Notes under the pieces: generated by a model
Told to the model about the DNA's origin: nothing
Databases searched by the model: none
Seen by the model: the letters and a program-made list of their open reading frames with translations, nothing else
Shown here: piece after piece, positions 1 to 9,451 of the stretch
How positions within the stretch are numbered: the first letter of the stretch is position 1
How the letters are laid out: every line of letters starts with the position of its first letter
Source of the DNA: Rhizobium sp. AC27/96
GTDB taxonomy: Bacteria > Pseudomonadota > Alphaproteobacteria > Rhizobiales > Rhizobiaceae
Direction of reading: 5' to 3'
NCBI RefSeq assembly: GCF_001692325.1
Contig: NZ_LXKN01000001.1
Coordinates: forward strand, 868,001 to 932,000
Length of the DNA stretch: 64,000 bases
Position numbers and translations under genes: made by a program

Positions 1-516
1 GGGTCGATGGAGGGGCAGGGCGAAAATCAGCTCCAGGCGGCCATGCGATTCCTGTTCAATCCGGATGAGACCGGCAAGGTATTGGCGCAATGGACCCCGG
101 CCGATCGCATCATGGTCATTCCCTTCGACGCCAATGTGCGCGGCACCTTCGAGGGTACGGGAAATCCGGCTCAGCAGAAGAACCTTGTCGACAAGGTATC
201 GCGCCAGCGCGCCGGCGGCGGTACGGATATGTATGCCTGCGCGAGCAGGGCGCTTGACTGGATGAAGAGCACGCGGGATCTGTCGTCCTACCTGCCGGCG
301 ATCGTCATCATGACCGATGGAAAATCCGACGATGCCAATCGCGATTTCATGAGCCGATGGGCATCGGTCAGTCCGCATGTCCCGGTGTTCGGCATCACCT
401 TCGGCGATGCGGACAAGCGGCAATTGGATGCCCTGGCGCAGGAAACCTCGGCACGCGTCTTCGATGGTCGCGGCGATCTGGTCAGCGCGTTCCGGGCAGT
501 GCGCGGCTATAATTAG
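1..516 (+). CDS. von Willebrand factor type A domain protein (5' end missing)
   Basis: The reading frame is open from the first base, so the gene starts upstream of the window. The first residues read GSMEGQGE, which fits the tail of a MIDAS metal-binding motif (DxSGSM) whose first part is cut off. Further VWA features follow: GGGTDMYACASRAL, supplying the second MIDAS threonine, and the strand-turn AIVIMTDGKSDD with its conserved Asp. VWA domains bind partner proteins through a divalent metal. The stop lies 7 bases before the XpaC-like gene, and the next gene overlaps that one, so the three probably form one operon. The VWA fold is clear, but the partner and role are unknown. Confidence 0.8.
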   Translation, partial: GSMEGQGENQLQAAMRFLFNPDETGKVLAQWTPADRIMVIPFDANVRGTFEGTGNPAQQKNLVDKVSRQRAGGGTDMYACASRALDWMKSTRDLSSYLPAIVIMTDGKSDDANRDFMSRWASVSPHVPVFGITFGDADKRQLDALAQETSARVFDGRGDLVSAFRAVRGYN

Positions 517-523
517 GACGAGA

Positions 524-1141
524 ATGCGCAATTGGTTCGGCAATGACTGGAATTGGATCGTGGCAGGCCTTGCCGCCGCGATCGTCATTCCCGTGCTGAG
601 CTTCTTTGCCGGCATGCCGATATGGATCGCGGCCGCCATTGGCCTGCTCGTCTTTGTCGGCCTCATCTTCGTGCTGGCGCCACGCGGCCTTTTCGAAGGA
701 TTGGATGCCAGGGTCATCGGCCGGGGACGGCTTGAATTCGCCCGTGATCTGCTGAACTCGGCGGCACCGGCCGCGCGCAGGCTGGAGGCTTCGGCTGCCG
801 GGATTACCAGCAAGGACACGGCAAGGCGCGTGCGCCATCTGGCGGAGATTGCCGCCGACGTCTTTGCCAAGGTCGAGGCCAATCCGGAAAGCGCCGCCAC
901 TGTGAGGCGGTTCTTGAGTTATTACCTCCCGCGCGCCGCCGAAGTGGCGGAAGGCTTCGCCGTGATCGAGGCGAAGCGCCAGCCCGATGCGGCGCGCTTG
1001 CAGGAGATCGGCCTGGTCCTGACCAAGCTGGAGGATGCCTTCGTCCACTATTCGGACAGCCTGGTCGATGACAGGCTCGATACGCTTGATACGGAGCTGC
1101 GGCTGATACAGGCCTCGCTCAAAGAGGATATAGGACGCTGA
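524..1141 (+). CDS. XpaC-like (5-bromo-4-chloroindolyl phosphate hydrolysis family) membrane protein
   Basis: The protein has 205 residues. Two hydrophobic segments (about residues 10-27 and 30-48) are joined by a short turn and followed by a long charged helical region, the layout of the XpaC family. Members often sit beside VWA and TelA-like toxic-anion-resistance genes; the biochemical role is not established despite the family name. The start is the ATG after the VWA stop. The stop overlaps the next start by one base (TGATG), indicating translational coupling. The family assignment rests on remembered pattern and context rather than a catalytic motif. Confidence 0.6.
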   Translation: MRNWFGNDWNWIVAGLAAAIVIPVLSFFAGMPIWIAAAIGLLVFVGLIFVLAPRGLFEGLDARVIGRGRLEFARDLLNSAAPAARRLEASAAGITSKDTARRVRHLAEIAADVFAKVEANPESAATVRRFLSYYLPRAAEVAEGFAVIEAKRQPDAARLQEIGLVLTKLEDAFVHYSDSLVDDRLDTLDTELRLIQASLKEDIGR

Positions 1142-2247
1142 TGGCCATTTCCCGCCGCGCTTTTGGAGTAGGGCTGCTCGCTGCCGGGGTTGCAGGCACC
1201 GGCGGCTATTTCGCCGTCAAGGATCGGCCGGAGCTGCAGGGGCTGCTCGGCAACAGCACAAAGCTTTTCGGCTTTATCGGCGGCGAAAAGGAAGCATTCC
1301 TGGCCGACAGGGATGTGATCGGCGCGCTGCACAGCCATGGGCTCGAGATCAACAGCCGCGTCGCGGGCTCGGTCGAGATGGTGCGCGAACAGGCTCTGCT
1401 GTCGCAGAACCCGGCATTTCTCTGGCCGTCCTCCTCGATCATGGTCGATATCGCCCGGCAAAACGGCATCAAGATCCGTAATGACCGCGTCATCCTCAAC
1501 ACGCCTGTCATCGTCTATTCCTGGCAACCTGTCGTCGATGGGTTGATTAAGGCCGGGCTTGTCACCACGACATCGGAAGGCCAGCATCAGCTCGATCTGA
1601 AGGCGCTGCTCGATGCCGTGCTTGCAGGAACGACGTGGTCCAAGCTCGGCGTCAGCTCGCTCTATGGACAGTCCCGGATCGTTTCCACGGATCCGAACCG
1701 TTCCAATTCCGGCTTCATGTTCGCCGGCCTGGTGCTGAGCCTCTTGAGCGGCAACGTCGCGAATGCCGACGGTCTCGCGCAGTTTGGTGACAAGGCGCAG
1801 GCCATCTTCCGCAACATGGGCTTCAAGTCCTCATCATCGGGCAAGCTGTTCGAGCAGTATCTTGCCGGCGGCATTGGCGGTGAACCGATGATTGTCGGCT
1901 ATGAGAATCAGCTGGTGGAATGGATCCTCGCCGACCCGCAGCGTTGGAAAAGGGTCCAGGCCAGCAACGGCGCAAAGCCCGTGGTGCTCTATCCGCATCC
2001 GACCGTTTATTCCGCCCATCCCCTGATCGCCATCGACGAACAGGCCGATCGCGTGATCGAGGCGTTGATCAGCCCGCGATTGCAGGAGCTCGCCTGGACA
2101 AAGCATGGATTCCGCGGGCCGCTGGGTACGGCGACGGGTGATGCCGACAGCGCCATTGCCGGCCTGCTGCCGGCGGAAATCGATGCCGTCTTGCCTATGC
2201 CGGACGCCAATGTCATGCTGGCCCTGCTCGATAAACTGGCCGCCTGA
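1141..2247 (+). CDS. Signal-anchored solute/substrate-binding-type protein
   Basis: The 368-residue protein begins with SRRAFGVG followed by an Ala/Gly-rich hydrophobic stretch to about residue 26, so it is probably exported or anchored; the twin arginine hints at Tat export, but the motif is incomplete. The rest looks like a periplasmic binding-protein fold of the extracellular solute-binding type, with SIMVDIARQNG and TDPNRSNSGFMFAG segments resembling phosphate or molybdate binders. It overlaps the XpaC-like gene by one base and closes the operon. No permease or ATPase gene is adjacent, so a role in assembling a complex with the VWA and XpaC proteins is as likely as transport. Confidence 0.55.
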   Translation: MAISRRAFGVGLLAAGVAGTGGYFAVKDRPELQGLLGNSTKLFGFIGGEKEAFLADRDVIGALHSHGLEINSRVAGSVEMVREQALLSQNPAFLWPSSSIMVDIARQNGIKIRNDRVILNTPVIVYSWQPVVDGLIKAGLVTTTSEGQHQLDLKALLDAVLAGTTWSKLGVSSLYGQSRIVSTDPNRSNSGFMFAGLVLSLLSGNVANADGLAQFGDKAQAIFRNMGFKSSSSGKLFEQYLAGGIGGEPMIVGYENQLVEWILADPQRWKRVQASNGAKPVVLYPHPTVYSAHPLIAIDEQADRVIEALISPRLQELAWTKHGFRGPLGTATGDADSAIAGLLPAEIDAVLPMPDANVMLALLDKLAA

Positions 2248-2269
2248 GGGCAGGCTGGGGCTCTTTTTT
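2242..2269 (+). terminator. Possible terminator after the VWA operon
   Basis: A 5-bp stem (GCCTG/CAGGC, 4-base loop) spans the stop codon of the binding-protein gene and is followed a few bases later by a run of six T. The stem is short, so this is weak evidence. Confidence 0.35.
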
Positions 2270-2434
2270 AGACGAAAGCCTTGCATTCCCGGCAAATCGA
2301 ATGTATGGGCAGCCGCATTCCACACGTAAGGCATGGGATTGTCCGGGAGAAATCCGGATCGTTCCGCCCGGTGGCATTCTCGAAGAGGATGCTGTTCGCC
2401 TTGCGGAGGTTCAACCGGAAAAGGATACAAAGGC

Positions 2435-3202
2435 ATGGCATTGCCCGATTTTTCTATGCGCCAGCTTCTCGAAGCAGGTGTTCACTTCGGCCACCAGACG
2501 CACCGCTGGAACCCGAAGATGAAGCCGTACATTTTCGGCGATCGTAACAACATCCACATCATCGACCTCGCACAGACGGTTCCGTTGCTGAGCCGCGCCC
2601 TGCAGGTTGTCAGCGACACCGTTGCCCGTGGCGGCCGCGTTCTGTTCGTCGGCACCAAGCGTCAGGCGTCTGAACTGATCGCCGACAGCGCTAAGCGCTC
2701 GGCTCAGTACTACGTCAACGCCCGCTGGCTCGGCGGCATGATGACCAACTGGAAGACGATCTCCAACTCGATCCAGCGTCTGCGCAAGCTCGACGAAATC
2801 CTCTCCGGCGACGCCCAGGGCTTCACCAAGAAGGAACGTCTGAACCTTGAGCGCGAGCGCGAAAAGCTCGACAAGGCCCTCGGTGGTATCAAGGACATGG
2901 GCGGCACGCCAGACCTGATGTTCATCATCGACACCAACAAGGAAAAGATCGCGATCGACGAAGCCAAGCGCCTCGGCATCCCGGTCGTCGCCATCATCGA
3001 CTCGAACTGCGATCCGGACCTGATCGACTACCCGATCCCGGGCAACGACGACGCTTCGCGCGCCATCGCTCTTTACTGCGATCTGATCGCGCGCGCTGCC
3101 ATCGACGGCATTGCTCGCCAGCAGAGCGCATCGGGCCGTGACCTCGGTGCTGCCGAGGAAACTCCGGTCGAGCCGACCCTGGCGGACGGCGCCGAAGCCT
3201 GA
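2435..3202 (+). CDS. rpsB: 30S ribosomal protein S2
   Basis: The protein has 255 residues and starts [20 protein letters not shown], the characteristic S2 N-terminus. HFGHQ, RWNPKMK and GGMMTNWKT are family signatures. S2 sits on the small-subunit platform near S1 and is needed for initiation on leadered mRNAs. An upstream in-frame ATG at 2333 exists, but the start at 2435 matches the family N-terminus. tsf follows after about 270 bases that contain a hairpin, the arrangement usual in bacteria for balancing S2 and EF-Ts synthesis. Confidence 0.97.
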   Translation: MALPDFSMRQLLEAGVHFGHQTHRWNPKMKPYIFGDRNNIHIIDLAQTVPLLSRALQVVSDTVARGGRVLFVGTKRQASELIADSAKRSAQYYVNARWLGGMMTNWKTISNSIQRLRKLDEILSGDAQGFTKKERLNLEREREKLDKALGGIKDMGGTPDLMFIIDTNKEKIAIDEAKRLGIPVVAIIDSNCDPDLIDYPIPGNDDASRAIALYCDLIARAAIDGIARQQSASGRDLGAAEETPVEPTLADGAEA

Positions 3203-3254
3203 TCGCGCCGCGAGGCGGGCAGTAAATCGCCCGCCCAAGCGCATTGACATCCGG

Positions 3255-3306
3255 GATAAGGCCGTTTGCGACTTCAAGAAGTTCGAGCGGCCTTATCGCG
3301 TTTTAG
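3255..3306 (+). terminator. Hairpin between rpsB and tsf (attenuator or terminator candidate)
   Basis: Perfect 10-bp arms (GATAAGGCCG at 3255-3264, CGGCCTTATC at 3288-3297) enclose a 23-base loop that itself contains ACTTC/GAAGT. A TTTT follows at 3301-3304. It may act as a partial terminator adjusting tsf expression relative to rpsB. Confidence 0.5.
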
Positions 3307-3476
3307 GTAACGCCTCGCCTGGGCGGAAAAATCCAGGCATGTTCCAATTACGAATTCCACAGTATGACGCAGCTTCATAACGCTGTCATACTTACGGGTA
3401 CATTTCGTCCCTCAAATCGGTGCCGCTTCGGATCGAAACCGCATGCCGCACCGTATGAACCGACAAGAGGAAGCTT

Positions 3477-4403
3477 ATGACCGAGATTACGGCTGCACTG
3501 GTGAAGGAACTGCGCGAAAAGTCTGGCGCAGGCATGATGGACTGCAAGAAGGCGCTGACCGAAACCAACGGCGATATCGAAGCAGCGATCGACTGGCTGC
3601 GCGCCAAGGGCATCTCCAAGGCCGACAAGAAGTCTGGCCGCACCGCCGCTGAAGGCCTGGTTGCCATCGCCGGCGCCGGCCACAAGGCTGTTGTCGTCGA
3701 GCTCAACTCCGAAACCGACTTCGTTGCCCGTAACGATGCCTTCCAGGATCTCGCTCGCGGTATCGCCGAAGTTGCGCTGTCCACCGACGGCACGGTTGAA
3801 GCCATTTCGGCTGCCACCTATCCGGCATCCGGCAAGCCGGTCGCCGACACCATCAAGGACGCGATCGCCACCATCGGCGAAAACATGACCCTTCGTCGTT
3901 CGGCCAAGCTGGAAGTCGAGCACGGCGTTGTCGCGACCTACATCCACAACGCTGCCGGCGACGGCATCGGCAAGCTCGGCGTTCTGGTCGCCCTGAAGTC
4001 GGTCGGCGACAAGGCCGTTCTGACGTCGATCGGCCGTCAGGTTGCCATGCACATTGCTGCCACCAACCCGCTGGCTATCCGCGCAGAAGAAGTCGATGCA
4101 GCAGTCGCCGAACGCGAACGCAACGTCTTCATCGAGCAGTCCCGCGAATCCGGCAAGCCGGAAGCCATCATCGAAAAGATGGTCGAAGGCCGCATGCGCA
4201 AGTTCTTCGAGGAAGTCGCTCTTCTCTCGCAGGCTTTCGTTATCAATCCGGACCTGACGGTCGGCGCTGCCATCAAGGAAGCTGAAAAGACCGCTGGCGC
4301 CGCGATCGAAGTCGTCGGCATGGCCCGTCTGCTGCTCGGCGAAGGCGTCGAAAAGGAAGAAACCGACTTCGCTGCTGAAGTCGCGGCTGTCGCCAAGGGC
4401 TGA
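3477..4403 (+). CDS. tsf: Elongation factor Ts
   Basis: EF-Ts is the nucleotide exchange factor that regenerates EF-Tu-GTP in the cytoplasm. The 308-residue protein has the N-terminal UBA-like module (about residues 1-55, including [16 protein letters not shown]) and the TDFVARN motif of the core, both diagnostic. Length matches alphaproteobacterial EF-Ts. The start has an AGAGGAAG ribosome site just upstream. It lies between rpsB and pyrH in the conserved order. Confidence 0.97.
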   Translation: MTEITAALVKELREKSGAGMMDCKKALTETNGDIEAAIDWLRAKGISKADKKSGRTAAEGLVAIAGAGHKAVVVELNSETDFVARNDAFQDLARGIAEVALSTDGTVEAISAATYPASGKPVADTIKDAIATIGENMTLRRSAKLEVEHGVVATYIHNAAGDGIGKLGVLVALKSVGDKAVLTSIGRQVAMHIAATNPLAIRAEEVDAAVAERERNVFIEQSRESGKPEAIIEKMVEGRMRKFFEEVALLSQAFVINPDLTVGAAIKEAEKTAGAAIEVVGMARLLLGEGVEKEETDFAAEVAAVAKG

Positions 4404-4458
4404 TCAGCGAAAAGAAATCATATCCCGGTTTGGTGAAACCATATCAGGGAAAACCTCA

Positions 4459-4500
4459 GGGCATCGCGTGACAACGCGGTGCCCTTCGTGTATCCGGCTT
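4459..4500 (+). terminator. Terminator-like hairpin after tsf
   Basis: GGGCATCGCG (4459-4468) pairs with CGCGGTGCCC (4475-4484) with one G-U and a 6-base loop. Only a T-poor tail follows, so termination may be partial and pyrH may be read through. Confidence 0.5.
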
Positions 4501-4537
4501 TCACAATCATCCCCCGCGATCACCTCAAGGAGCCACG

Positions 4538-5257
4538 ATGTCTCAGCCGATCTACAAGCGCGTACTGCTAAAGGCCTCAGGTGAAGCCCTTATGGGCAGC
4601 CAAGGCTTCGGTATCGACGTTACCGTCTCCGACCGGATTGCCTCCGATATCGCCGAAGCGCGCGCAATGGGCGTCGAAGTCGGCGTCGTCGTCGGCGGCG
4701 GCAATATCTTCCGCGGCGTCGCAGTGGCCTCCAAGGGCGGCGACCGCGTCACCGGCGACCATATGGGCATGCTGGGAACCGTTATAAACGCGCTGGCGCT
4801 GGCGACGTCGCTGCGCAAGCTCGACATCGAGACCGTGGTGTTATCAGCCATTTCCATGCCGGAGATCTGCGAGAGCTTCTCGCAGCGCGCTACGCTCTAT
4901 CACCTCTCGCTTGGCCGCGTGGTGATCTTTGCCGGCGGCACCGGCAATCCGTTCTTCACGACTGATTCCGCGGCGGCCCTGCGCGCTGCCGAAATGGGCG
5001 CACAGGCGATCTTCAAGGGCACGCAGGTCGACGGCATCTATTCCGCCGATCCGAAGAAGTTCCCAGATGCCGAGCGTTTCGATCACCTGACGCACAGCCA
5101 GGTGCTGGAAAAGGGATTGGCGGTCATGGATGTGGCAGCCGTGGCGCTTGCGCGGGAAAACTCCATTCCGATCATTGTTTTCTCTATTCATGAGAAGGGC
5201 GGCTTCGGGGAAATCTTGACCGGCGGCGGCCGCAAGACCATCGTATCAGACAATTGA
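4538..5257 (+). CDS. pyrH: UMP kinase
   Basis: UMP kinase phosphorylates UMP to UDP in pyrimidine nucleotide synthesis. The 239-residue protein belongs to the amino-acid kinase fold: [12 protein letters not shown] at the N-terminus, [11 protein letters not shown] (phosphate-binding loop), [13 protein letters not shown], and [15 protein letters not shown], all hallmarks of bacterial PyrH. A ribosome site (AAGGAG) lies about 6 bases before the ATG. frr follows 55 bases downstream in the conserved translation/UMP kinase cluster. Confidence 0.97.
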   Translation: MSQPIYKRVLLKASGEALMGSQGFGIDVTVSDRIASDIAEARAMGVEVGVVVGGGNIFRGVAVASKGGDRVTGDHMGMLGTVINALALATSLRKLDIETVVLSAISMPEICESFSQRATLYHLSLGRVVIFAGGTGNPFFTTDSAAALRAAEMGAQAIFKGTQVDGIYSADPKKFPDAERFDHLTHSQVLEKGLAVMDVAAVALARENSIPIIVFSIHEKGGFGEILTGGGRKTIVSDN

Positions 5258-5312
5258 CGTTCCTGTGGCGCCGGGTCGCCCCGGCGTCGCCTTATTACAG
5301 GGGAGTATAGAC

Positions 5313-5873
5313 ATGAGTGACGGCACAGACCTCAAGGAATTGAAGCGGCGCATGGATGGCGCCATCGCGGCATTCAAGAGCGATATCGCCTCGCTGCGCA
5401 CCGGCCGTGCATCCGCAAACATTCTGGACCCGGTCACGATCGAAGCTTACGGCTCTCGCATGCCGCTGAACCAGGTATCGAATATCAGCGTTCCGGAAGC
5501 CCGCATGCTGATGGTATCGGTATGGGACAAGTCGATGGTCGGCGCCGTTGAGCGTGCCATTCGCGAATCCAATCTTGGTCTCAATCCCATCATCGATGGA
5601 CAGAACCTGCGCATTCCGCTGCCGGAACTCAACGAAGAGCGCCGCCGGTCGCTGGTCAAGGTTGCGCACGAATATGCCGAAAAGGCGAAGGTCGCGATTC
5701 GCCACGTCCGCCGTGATGGCATGGATGGTCTCAAAAAGGCCGAAAAGGACGGGGTAATCGGTCAAGACGAGAGCCGATCGCTCTCCGAGCGTGTGCAGAA
5801 GATGACTGATGAGACGATTTCGGATGTCGACCGCTTGCTAGCCGACAAAGAAAAGGAAATCATGCAGGTCTGA
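5313..5873 (+). CDS. frr: Ribosome recycling factor
   Basis: With EF-G, this factor splits post-termination ribosomes. The 186-residue length is exactly typical. Family features include [15 protein letters not shown] near the N-terminus and the C-terminal three-helix-bundle segment with [20 protein letters not shown]. The open frame extends upstream to 5265, but the ATG at 5313 follows a GGGGAG ribosome site and matches the family N-terminus. Confidence 0.97.
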   Translation: MSDGTDLKELKRRMDGAIAAFKSDIASLRTGRASANILDPVTIEAYGSRMPLNQVSNISVPEARMLMVSVWDKSMVGAVERAIRESNLGLNPIIDGQNLRIPLPELNEERRRSLVKVAHEYAEKAKVAIRHVRRDGMDGLKKAEKDGVIGQDESRSLSERVQKMTDETISDVDRLLADKEKEIMQV

Positions 5874-5979
5874 TCGCACGCTGGGGACGTCGCGCTTTCG
5901 ATTTGGAAACATTGAAAGCCGTGATTGTGCCCTAGATTACGAGGCCAGGGCATCTTCTGCCGAACGAAACCGGATCCAT

Positions 5980-6726
5980 ATGTCAGCTCCTACGTTCTCT
6001 GTCGTACCCGAACACGTCGCCATCATCATGGATGGCAACGGGCGTTGGGCCAACGCGCGCGGCCTGCCGCGCACCATGGGCCACCGCAAGGGCGTGGAGG
6101 CCGTTCGGGAAACGGTACGGGCGGCCGGCGATATCGGCATAAAATATCTGACGCTCTTTGCGTTCTCCTCCGAGAATTGGCGCCGCCCGGAGACGGAGGT
6201 CAGCGACCTCCTCGGTCTTCTCAAGGCCTTCATCCGGCGAGATCTTGCCGAGCTTCACCGACAGAACGTGCGGATCCGCGTCATCGGCGATCGCAGCAAC
6301 CTGCGTGGCGATATTCTGCCGCTGCTGATCGAGGCCGAAGAGACCACCAGGAACAACACGGCCCTGACGCTGGTCATTGCATTCAATTATGGCTCGCGCG
6401 ACGAGATTGTGCGGGCTTTTGCGAGCCTGGCCAGGGACGTTGAGGCGGGACGCCTGCGTCCGCAGGACATAAGTCCGGATTTGGTCGGCGCCCGCCTGGA
6501 TACAGCCGGAATCCCCGATCCGGACCTCATCATCCGCACGAGCGGCGAGGAGCGGCTGTCGAACTTCCTGCTTTGGCAGGCGGCCTATTCGGAATTCATG
6601 TTCATGCCCGAATACTGGCCCGACTTTAGCCGCGATCTCTTCTTTGCAGCGCTGGAGAAATATGCCGCGCGCGACCGGCGATTTGGCGGTCTTTCCGCCA
6701 AGCCGGCGGCGGCCGTGGGGTCCTGA
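5980..6726 (+). CDS. uppS: Isoprenyl transferase (undecaprenyl diphosphate synthase)
   Basis: This cis-prenyltransferase extends farnesyl diphosphate to undecaprenyl diphosphate, the lipid carrier for peptidoglycan and O-antigen. The protein has 248 residues. The catalytic region [10 protein letters not shown] places the key Asp at residue 18. [11 protein letters not shown] and the C-terminal [12 protein letters not shown] and MPEYWPDF segments are diagnostic. Its stop overlaps the cdsA start by one base (TGATG), so the two are probably translationally coupled. Confidence 0.97.
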   Translation: MSAPTFSVVPEHVAIIMDGNGRWANARGLPRTMGHRKGVEAVRETVRAAGDIGIKYLTLFAFSSENWRRPETEVSDLLGLLKAFIRRDLAELHRQNVRIRVIGDRSNLRGDILPLLIEAEETTRNNTALTLVIAFNYGSRDEIVRAFASLARDVEAGRLRPQDISPDLVGARLDTAGIPDPDLIIRTSGEERLSNFLLWQAAYSEFMFMPEYWPDFSRDLFFAALEKYAARDRRFGGLSAKPAAAVGS

Positions 6727-7559
6727 TGAGCCGCGAACTCAGGCTGCGTATCATTTCCGGCATCATCCTTGCCGTCATCGTTCTCGCGGCCACCTGGTAT
6801 GGCGGCCTGGGCTTTCGTGTTCTCGCGGCGGCCATAGGCCTGCTCGTCTATTATGAGTGGTCGACGATAACGGACCTGCATGGCCGCGATCCGCAGGGAA
6901 ATGCGCTCGGTTGGCTCGGCCTTGTCTTGATCGCCGGTGCAACCCTGATGGGCGAATCGGTGTACTCCGTCGAGGTCCTGGCTGCTTTTGTTGCCGCGAC
7001 TGCGGTCATGGCCGGTGTCCGGCGAAAAAGCTGGTGGCTGCCCGGCGGCGTTTTCTATTCCGGATTGACCGCGATTGCCCTTGCCGAGATTCGCGATGAC
7101 GATCTGCGCGGCTTCGTGTTGATGCTGTTCATCTTCGCCACCGTCTGGGCAACCGATATCTTTGCCTATTTCGTCGGCCGTGCGATCGGCGGGGCGAAGC
7201 TCGCGCCGAGCATCTCGCCGGGCAAGACCTGGTCAGGCGCGATCGGCGGTGCCATTGCCGCCGTTATTGCGGGGACCGCTGTCGTCTGGAGCTATTTTTC
7301 CGCCGATGATCTGAGGGTGCCGATCCTGGCGCTGGTACTGTCCATATGCAGCCAGATCGGCGATTTATTCGAGTCTTTCATCAAGCGCCGTTTCGGCGTG
7401 AAGGATTCAAGCCACCTGATTCCTGGCCATGGCGGCGTCATGGATCGGGTCGATGGACTAATTTTTGCTTGTTTTGCGGCGTTTTTGTTGGCTATCGTAA
7501 TATCGCTGACAATGAGCGGCGAGACCTTGTCATTGGGCGGCGTTCTGCTCGGTGTCTGA
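6726..7559 (+). CDS. cdsA: Phosphatidate cytidylyltransferase
   Basis: CdsA makes CDP-diacylglycerol from phosphatidate and CTP in the inner membrane, the precursor of all phospholipids including the phosphatidylcholine made by the pcs gene at the end of this window. The 277-residue protein is strongly hydrophobic with multiple membrane segments. The family signature runs about residues 217-243 (SFIKRRFGVKD, then HGGVMDRVD). The start overlaps the uppS stop, and rseP begins 24 bases after its stop. Confidence 0.97.
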   Translation: MSRELRLRIISGIILAVIVLAATWYGGLGFRVLAAAIGLLVYYEWSTITDLHGRDPQGNALGWLGLVLIAGATLMGESVYSVEVLAAFVAATAVMAGVRRKSWWLPGGVFYSGLTAIALAEIRDDDLRGFVLMLFIFATVWATDIFAYFVGRAIGGAKLAPSISPGKTWSGAIGGAIAAVIAGTAVVWSYFSADDLRVPILALVLSICSQIGDLFESFIKRRFGVKDSSHLIPGHGGVMDRVDGLIFACFAAFLLAIVISLTMSGETLSLGGVLLGV

Positions 7560-7583
7560 AACTAACACGAACAGGATCGTTGC

Positions 7584-9257
7584 ATGGGTGCCGCTGCTGG
7601 CTTCATCGGGTTTTTAACGAACAACGTCATCACGTTTGTTTTTGTCCTGTCGCTGCTCGTTTTTGTGCATGAGATGGGCCACTATCTGGTCGGCCGCTGG
7701 TCCGGTATCCGCATCATGGCCTTTTCGATCGGTTTCGGTCCGGAGATTGCCGGCTTTACCGATCGCCATGGTACACGCTGGAAACTCTCGCTTATTCCGC
7801 TTGGCGGCTATGTGCGCTTCTTCGGCGACGAGGATGCCTCGAGCAAGACCGATGTCGATCAACTGTCGGCAATGACGGAGGAGGAGCGGGCCCAATCCTT
7901 CGCTGGTGCCAAGCTCTGGAAGCGGGCCGCGACGGTTGCAGCCGGTCCGATTGCAAATTTCATTCTCGCCATCGCCATCTTTGCCGTGCTCTTCAGCATT
8001 TACGGTCGCACCGCGGCCGATCCCGTGGTTGCCATGGTAACGCGTGACGGCGCCGCTGCCGAGGCCGGTATCGAGCCTGGCGACCGGCTGGTTGCCATCG
8101 ACGGTGTCAAGATCACCACTTTCGACGAGGTGCAGCGCTATGTCGGGCTGCGCCCGGGCCGCACCATCACGCTGAGCGTCGAACGCGATGGTCAGAAGCG
8201 CGACTTCAAGATTATTCCGAAACTGGTTGAGGACACCGATCAGTTCGGCAACAAGATGGAGATGGGCCGCATCGGCATCGCATTGGTCGATCCGCTGGTT
8301 ACTGCCATCGAGCCGGCCGGCCCCGCGGCAAAGGCTGGTATATTGGCTGGAGATCGGCTGGTTGCCGTCGATGGCAACAATGTCGCCACCTATTACGATA
8401 TCGGTCGCTACGTCAGTGATCGCCCCGGCAAGAGCATTGTCCTGACTGTGCAGCGTAATGGCCAGATACGCGATTTTCCGGTGGTTCCCGAGAAGCTGAC
8501 CGACACCGACGCCTCCGGCAACAAAAAGGATGTGGGCAGCATCGGTATCGCTCCGATCGATCCGCTGGTCGGGTCGATCGCTCCCGATAGCCCCGCGGAA
8601 GCGGCGGGCCTCGAGCTCGGCGATCGCATTCTTTCTGTGGATGGACGTGCCGTCAGCTCTATCGGTGAAGTGCAGCGTTATGCCGCCGCGCATGCCGACA
8701 AGCCGGTGACCCTGTCGGTCGAACGCAATGGCCAGGCGCGTGACCTGCCTGTGACGCCGAAGAAGTCGGAGGAGGCGGATGCCTTCGGCACCCAGACGGA
8801 GATCGCCACTATCGGCATCACGGACGGACAGAAGCCGATCAAGCTGCGCTACGAGGCCTATGGGCCGCTACAGGCCGTGGGCGAGGGCGTGAAGCAGACC
8901 GGGAGCATCATCTCGGGAACCTTCGAATATCTCGCCAACGTCATCGGCGGCTACATGAAGGCCGATCAGCTGGGTGGCCCCATCAGGGTTGCACAGCTTT
9001 CGGGGCAAATGGCAACCCTGGGTTTTGCTGCGGTGCTTCAGTTCGCCGCCATACTTTCTGTTTCAATAGGGTTATTAAATTTGATGCCGGTGCCGGTACT
9101 TGATGGCGGGCATCTGATGTTCTATGCGATTGAAGCCGTAAGGGGAAAACCGTTGGGTGCACGGGCACAGGATATCGCTTTCCGGATTGGATTTGCGATG
9201 GTGTTGTCACTCATGGTGTTTGCGACATGGAACGATATTAGTTCCAGATTAGGCTAG
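7584..9257 (+). CDS. rseP: RseP-type site-2 zinc metalloprotease with three tandem PDZ domains
   Basis: This is a membrane-embedded site-2 protease; family members cleave anti-sigma factors or signal-peptide remnants within the membrane. The zinc motif HEMGH is at residues 29-33 and the second metal motif LDGG at 506-509, each in a hydrophobic segment. Between them lie three PDZ-like repeats at an exact 90-residue period: AGIEPGDRLVAIDG at 161, AGILAGDRLVAVDG at 251 and AGLELGDRILSVDG at 341. At 557 residues it is about 180 longer than the single-PDZ rhizobial form I remember, which corresponds to two extra units. It sits between cdsA and bamA, as in other Gram-negative bacteria. Confidence 0.93.
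   Translation: MGAAAGFIGFLTNNVITFVFVLSLLVFVHEMGHYLVGRWSGIRIMAFSIGFGPEIAGFTDRHGTRWKLSLIPLGGYVRFFGDEDASSKTDVDQLSAMTEEERAQSFAGAKLWKRAATVAAGPIANFILAIAIFAVLFSIYGRTAADPVVAMVTRDGAAAEAGIEPGDRLVAIDGVKITTFDEVQRYVGLRPGRTITLSVERDGQKRDFKIIPKLVEDTDQFGNKMEMGRIGIALVDPLVTAIEPAGPAAKAGILAGDRLVAVDGNNVATYYDIGRYVSDRPGKSIVLTVQRNGQIRDFPVVPEKLTDTDASGNKKDVGSIGIAPIDPLVGSIAPDSPAEAAGLELGDRILSVDGRAVSSIGEVQRYAAAHADKPVTLSVERNGQARDLPVTPKKSEEADAFGTQTEIATIGITDGQKPIKLRYEAYGPLQAVGEGVKQTGSIISGTFEYLANVIGGYMKADQLGGPIRVAQLSGQMATLGFAAVLQFAAILSVSIGLLNLMPVPVLDGGHLMFYAIEAVRGKPLGARAQDIAFRIGFAMVLSLMVFATWNDISSRLG
8025..8834 (+). repeat. Three tandem 270-bp units encoding PDZ domains inside rseP
   Basis: Residues 148-417 of the RseP protein form three consecutive 90-residue units with the same internal landmarks: AGxxxGDR, VQRY or GRY, RxGQxRDxxxxP, and an acidic linker before a GxIGI segment in the first two units. 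The last unit is the most divergent at its end. The exact period indicates in-frame tandem duplication of 270 bases, diverged but still in register. Confidence 0.85.
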
Positions 9258-9451
9258 CGGAGCGAGACGAGAGGAAATTACGATTTATTTACGATGTTTC
9301 AAAGCTGTAGTGGCGAATGGGTCACGCTTTGAAATGAAGTAAACGGAAATTAACTTGCTCCCTTGCTTGTATGTCAAAAGCGGGTAAAACGACACACGTG
9401 GCCGGAATCGGGTTCGCTCGGGGCTGGGGACGACTGAAAAAAAGGTAAGAA

